This document shows positions 5,860 through 8,585 of a stretch of 8,585 nucleotides of DNA, piece after piece. A model generated the notes under the pieces. The model was not told where the DNA came from. It saw only the letters and a program-made list of their open reading frames with translations, and made no database searches. Every line of letters starts with the position of its first letter. Within the stretch, counting starts at the first letter, position 1. A program made the translations under genes and the position numbers. This stretch comes from an uncultured Alphaproteobacteria bacterium (lineage in GTDB: Bacteria; Pseudomonadota; Alphaproteobacteria; UBA7887), in assembly GCA_913044255.1 (NCBI GenBank), contig CAJWOI010000102.1, positions 1-8,585 on the forward strand, read 5' to 3'.

Positions 5860-6309
5860 CTAGTGGCAGGACTTAAGGTGATGTTTCAATAACACATGAT
5901 TCACTGGCCATGCGGCTAGGTATCCAGAGGGAATTGCCAGTGCGATCCCGACCCAGAACATACTGGTGAACACTGACGGAACGCTCACGCCTCCAACTCC
6001 AAGATCAACAGCATTCATGGCAAACTCCATGACGCCAATCGAAATAATTTCACCAACCCAAACAATTTTTAGGGCGTCAGTAAGGCTAATTCGCTGGCCT
6101 TTCATTACGGGTTTGACGGCTAGTGATATTCCAACCACGTAGGCCAGCACCACCGCTAACGCGATTGTCCAAAAGACCCCAAGGCCGAGGGTGACGCCGA
6201 TAAGAAGTCCTAGCACTTCCCCAATAGAACACCCTGTCAGACAATGTACGGTGGCTAGTGCTGAAGTCTTCCATGGAGCGGCAGGGTTTGTGCTTTCACA
6301 TTCAGACAA
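5860..6309 (-). CDS. DUF4396 four-helix membrane protein
   Basis: A 149-residue inner-membrane protein of the DUF4396 family, of unknown function. Four hydrophobic helices are visible at about 26-42, 47-66, 83-103 and 112-133. Family hallmarks are HCLTGCSIGEVLG at 22-34, VMEFAMN at 93-99, the WPVNHVLL motif at 134-141 and the extreme C-terminus KSCH. The His, Cys, Met and Glu residues in and beside the helices could bind a metal, but this is inference. The start is TTG at 6307-6309. No ATG or GTG gives a sensible N-terminus, and a strong AGGAAGGA ribosome site lies six bases upstream. It begins 23 bases after the hom stop codon on the same strand, so it is probably co-transcribed with hom. 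Its 3' end converges with the isochorismatase-fold gene. Confidence 0.87.
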   Translation of the reverse strand: MSECESTNPAAPWKTSALATVHCLTGCSIGEVLGLLIGVTLGLGVFWTIALAVVLAYVVGISLAVKPVMKGQRISLTDALKIVWVGEIISIGVMEFAMNAVDLGVGGVSVPSVFTSMFWVGIALAIPSGYLAAWPVNHVLLKHHLKSCH

Positions 6310-6315
6310 TTACAG

Positions 6316-6323
6316 TCCTTCCT
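6316..6323 (-). promoter_or_regulatory. Strong Shine-Dalgarno for the DUF4396 TTG start
   Basis: Minus-strand AGGAAGGA, six bases from the TTG at 6307-6309, lies within the 23-base gap after hom. It supports both the rare start codon and independent translation of the downstream gene. Confidence 0.75.
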
Positions 6324-6332
6324 TTTCGTTTT

Positions 6333-7637
6333 TTAAATTTCTTCAATTCTTATCATTCTTGGTTTCTCGATTACAGACCGGAGATGTTCCATGGAATTCA
6401 ACGCATTTTGAATTGACGCTTCTTCCGCTTCGTGGGTGGTCAACACAACAGGCACTACGTCTCCTGGGTTTCGACTCCGCTGCAACATGGATTCAACCGA
6501 AACATTTTGGTCTCGGAGGCATGCGGCAATGTCAGCAATAACGCCGGGCTTGTCTACAAGCATTAGACGGATGTAGTAAGGGCTGGAAATTCCATCAATA
6601 GAGGCGGCAGAATGTCTTTCTAAGCGTGTTGTCGGAACAGAAAATGTTGCAGTTTGGTGCCCTCGAGCAATGTCTACGAGATCAGCAGCCACGGCCGATG
6701 CGGTCGCATTTCCTCCAGCGCCGGGCCCTTCATAAATGGTGGTGCCAGCATAGTTTCCTTGTACGACAATACCATTGTTGACTCCATCAACGTGTGCGAT
6801 GGCGGTTCTTTCCCGGACCATGCCCGGGTGAACTCGTTGTTGAATTCCTTCAATACCTTTCCGTGCAATTGCGAGTAGTTTTACTCGGTAACCAAGCTCT
6901 ATAGCGTATTCAATATCGACAGCGCTGATGTGCCGGATACCTTCTATATGAATCGACCCAAAATCTATTTCGGTTCCAAACGCGACGCTGGTTAAAATCG
7001 CTAGTTTGTGGGCCGCATCAATACCGTCTATATCCGTAGAAGGGTCTGCCTCCGCATAACCCAACCTTTGCGCTTCATCCAACACAGTCTCAAAGTCTCG
7101 GGACTCTCCGGCCAGCGCGGCATCATGCATGTTCGTCAAAATGTAATTACAGGTGCCATTCAAAATACCAAGCACGCCAGTTACGTCATTGCCGGAGAGA
7201 CCCTCGCGCATCGCTTTGATAATAGGAATTCCCCCAGCAACTGCGGCTTCGTAATGTATTTCTACTCCGTGTTTTTCCGCGCTTTTTGCCAGTCTTGTTC
7301 CGTGAACAGCCAGCATCGCCTTGTTGGCTGTAACGACGTGTTTTCCTGATCCGATTGCGGCTTCGCAAACCTTCAAAGCTATTCCTTCGGCGCCACCAAT
7401 CAGCTCACAAACCACATCCACATTTTCGTCTTTAGCGAGAGATACCGCATCGTCGTGCCAAACGGTCTTTCCTACGTCAAAGTCCCGATCCCGAGCCCTA
7501 TCTTTTGCAGAAACCGCTGTCACTAACACTGGACCACCGCAGCGTTCTTTGATAACGGATTTCTGGGATAACAATAATTTGACCAAGCCGCTACCGACCG
7601 TTCCCAGGCCGGCTACACCTACCCGAAGTTTGGTCAT
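6333..7637 (-). CDS. hom: Homoserine dehydrogenase
   Basis: A 434-residue enzyme that reduces aspartate-semialdehyde to homoserine with NAD(P)H, the branch-point step toward threonine and methionine. The Rossmann motif GLGTVGSG is at 10-17. Catalytic Lys106 is in ANKAMLA. GILNGTCNYILT is at 157-168. The family signature GYAEADPSTDIDGIDAAHK is at 193-211, with Glu196, Asp207 and Lys211 at the spacing of the known active-site residues. A C-terminal ACT domain (about 355-430, LMLVDKPGVIADIAACL) is expected to mediate threonine feedback inhibition. It is the monofunctional form with no aspartokinase domain, and the length is typical. ATG start at 7635-7637 with a G-rich region upstream; a TATAAT lies about 37 bases upstream. 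Flanked by a GST gene (96 bases upstream) and DUF4396 (23 bases downstream). No other threonine-pathway gene is in the window. Confidence 0.97.
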   Translation of the reverse strand: MTKLRVGVAGLGTVGSGLVKLLLSQKSVIKERCGGPVLVTAVSAKDRARDRDFDVGKTVWHDDAVSLAKDENVDVVCELIGGAEGIALKVCEAAIGSGKHVVTANKAMLAVHGTRLAKSAEKHGVEIHYEAAVAGGIPIIKAMREGLSGNDVTGVLGILNGTCNYILTNMHDAALAGESRDFETVLDEAQRLGYAEADPSTDIDGIDAAHKLAILTSVAFGTEIDFGSIHIEGIRHISAVDIEYAIELGYRVKLLAIARKGIEGIQQRVHPGMVRERTAIAHVDGVNNGIVVQGNYAGTTIYEGPGAGGNATASAVAADLVDIARGHQTATFSVPTTRLERHSAASIDGISSPYYIRLMLVDKPGVIADIAACLRDQNVSVESMLQRSRNPGDVVPVVLTTHEAEEASIQNALNSMEHLRSVIEKPRMIRIEEI

Positions 7638-7673
7638 TCAGCCGCCCCCAAAAAATGTATTTCTGGACATTGA

Positions 7674-7679
7674 ATTATA
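7674..7679 (-). promoter_or_regulatory. Candidate -10 element for hom
   Basis: A perfect minus-strand TATAAT sits in the 96-base spacer between the GST and hom. It would give a leader of about 30 bases. The region 17 bases further upstream (TTTTAG) is a poor -35 match, so the promoter is plausible but incomplete. It suggests hom need not depend on read-through from the GST gene. Confidence 0.5.
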
Positions 7680-7733
7680 GTACCCATTGGATCGTTCTAA
7701 AATTTGGCATGAGGTAGGATCTCTCAAAGCCGG

Positions 7734-8339
7734 TCACGTTCCAAAGGCAGTTTTCAGGCCGGCGCGCGCCTCAAGCCGTTGCGTATACGCGGCAACGTTT
7801 GGTTTGTCGGATATGTCGGCTCCTAAGCGTGCTGACACGACACAGGCATGTCCGGTCATTATGTCTGCTCCGCTAAACTCTCCAGCTAAATAGTCGCGTC
7901 CTTCCAACCCTTGTTCAACTGCGGTGAGCATGCGAGTTAACAATTTTTGAGCTCGCTCGAGATTGACTTTGTTTCGTCGGTCTTCAGGCAGCAAGATGCT
8001 CTCCACGACGATGATATTGATTTGCGGCATGATCATTCCCTCAGCATAGTGAAACCACTGGAGGTAATTCGCAAAATCAGCCGATTCTTGGTCCGGAACA
8101 AATCTACCGTCGCCATATTTCGCTAGCACATATTGTATGATTGCCCCAGATTCAAAAATCTTTACTTCCTCGTCCTGAAGGACAGGAACGCGACCCATCG
8201 GATGGACCTTGAGATATTCAGGTGATCGCATGCCCGGGTCACCAAGCTTATAGTTCTCGAGTTCGTAGGGCAGTCCCAATTCCTCAAATAACCATAGGAT
8301 ACGGACGGATCGTGTATTCGGTGCGTGATAAATTTTCAT
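7734..8339 (-). CDS. Glutathione S-transferase family protein
   Basis: A 201-residue cytosolic GST. The thioredoxin-like N-terminal domain covers about 1-77: the strand MKIYHAP, Ser11 near the glutathione thiol position (NTRSVRI), the cis-proline loop GRVPVL with Pro52, and the glutathione-contacting Glu63-Ser64 in FESGAIIQY. The helical C-terminal domain covers about 85-201, with the conserved N-capping motif YLAGEFSGADIM at 150-161. It conjugates or reduces with glutathione, but the substrate is open; bacterial members range from detoxification to catabolic dehalogenation and isomerisation. ATG start at 8337-8339 with only a weak AGGCG ribosome site, which lies in the small palindrome AGGCG-A-CGCCT at 8341-8351. 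It follows the partial flavin monooxygenase gene by 113 bases and precedes hom by 96, all on the same strand. Confidence 0.93.
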   Translation of the reverse strand: MKIYHAPNTRSVRILWLFEELGLPYELENYKLGDPGMRSPEYLKVHPMGRVPVLQDEEVKIFESGAIIQYVLAKYGDGRFVPDQESADFANYLQWFHYAEGMIMPQINIIVVESILLPEDRRNKVNLERAQKLLTRMLTAVEQGLEGRDYLAGEFSGADIMTGHACVVSARLGADISDKPNVAAYTQRLEARAGLKTAFGT

Positions 8340-8361
8340 GAGGCGACGCCTAGTTTTATTT

Positions 8362-8439
8362 TAGTTACGCGCGAGGATAATGGATAAGTGCAAAGAAATC
8401 TAATTACACCTGTTTTCCCTCGCAACGTTACTGTAACTA
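8362..8439. promoter_or_regulatory. Cluster of GTTAC half-sites upstream of the GST gene
   Basis: GTTAC-T-GTAAC is a perfect palindrome at 8427-8437. TAGTTAC at 8362-8368 is also the inverse of GTAACTA at 8433-8439, giving three half-sites in the 113-base spacer. GCGAGG (8371-8376) and CCTCGC (8418-8423) form a nested inverted pair. The palindrome abuts a candidate -35, as expected of an operator. No regulator gene is in view, so this is suggestive only. Confidence 0.35.
8397..8425 (-). promoter_or_regulatory. Candidate promoter of the GST gene
   Basis: On the minus strand, TTGCGA (8420-8425) and TAGATT (8397-8402) are separated by 17 bases; each matches four of six sigma-70 consensus positions. 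It lies between the GTTAC half-sites, about 58 bases from the GST start codon. Confidence 0.3.
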
Positions 8440-8452
8440 TTCTCGTTATTCT

Positions 8453-8585
8453 TCACCATCCGAGGTCTGCACGAAGATTCGTAAACATATTTAGATGTTG
8501 CTCATGGTCACCCGCGAAACGTAGCACCAGGTGACTGGCACCGGCTCGAGTATATCCTTGCAACCATTCCGAAGCTGCATCTAAG
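8453..8585 (-). CDS. C-terminal fragment of a luciferase-like (LLM) flavin-dependent monooxygenase, cut by the window edge
   Basis: Reading the minus strand inward from the window edge gives 43 residues in an open frame ending at TGA 8453-8455. The translation contains EWLQGYTRAGASHLVLRFAG, followed by HEQHLNMFTNLRADLGW. A Gly-Tyr, Ala-Gly-Ala and His-Leu-Val-Leu-Arg-Phe pattern close to the C-terminus is typical of bacterial luciferase-like oxidoreductases that use FMN or F420, where this is the last strand of the TIM barrel and its trailing helix. The upstream part, including the cofactor site, is outside the window, so neither cofactor nor substrate can be called. It is transcribed toward the GST gene, 113 bases away. 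The family assignment rests on a short segment. Confidence 0.6.
   Translation of the reverse strand, partial: LDAASEWLQGYTRAGASHLVLRFAGDHEQHLNMFTNLRADLGW

Overview
The window is ordinary-looking bacterial chromosome of roughly balanced GC, most likely from a proteobacterium. An alpha- or gammaproteobacterium fits the PCu(A)C copper chaperone, the DUF4396 membrane protein, the small exported Sel1-repeat protein, the GST and the mix of accessory oxidoreductases. This is judged from family content only, because there is no rRNA or other phylogenetic marker. I see no tRNA, rRNA, CRISPR array, insertion sequence, integrase or phage gene.

Layout from left to right. A minus-strand pair opens the window: an epoxide-hydrolase-type alpha/beta hydrolase (12-878), preceded by an exported PCu(A)C copper chaperone (1000-1512). 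A 251-base divergent spacer follows. It ends in a long near-perfect hairpin (1711-1755), eight bases before the start codon of a plus-strand TauD/TfdA-type Fe(II)/2-oxoglutarate dioxygenase (1764-2843). Convergent to that gene, 30 bases away, is a short-chain dehydrogenase (2874-3707, minus), divergent from a small DUF1330 protein (3866-4171, plus). A 225-base convergent spacer with several inverted repeats leads to an exported Sel1-repeat protein (4397-4825, minus), which is divergent from an isochorismatase-fold hydrolase carrying an N-terminal signal peptide (4958-5677, plus).

The right third is all minus strand. In transcription order it holds the tail of a luciferase-like flavin monooxygenase cut by the window edge (8453-8585), a glutathione S-transferase (7734-8339), homoserine dehydrogenase (6333-7637), and a four-helix DUF4396 membrane protein (5860-6309). 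The last starts 23 bases after hom at a TTG codon with a strong Shine-Dalgarno.

Only homoserine dehydrogenase has a clearly assigned housekeeping role (aspartate to threonine/methionine). The hydrolase, dioxygenase, SDR, DUF1330 protein, GST and LLM monooxygenase are families typical of small-molecule or xenobiotic metabolism. They lie in separate transcription units, so a shared pathway is a guess. Several published-style start sites had to be corrected: the SDR, the DUF1330 protein, the Sel1 protein and the isochorismatase-fold protein all start inside the longest reading frame.

I found no clear new multi-gene system. The items most worth a second look are the hairpin in front of the dioxygenase, the exported isochorismatase-fold enzyme, the missing SDR tetrad asparagine, and the hom-DUF4396 pairing.
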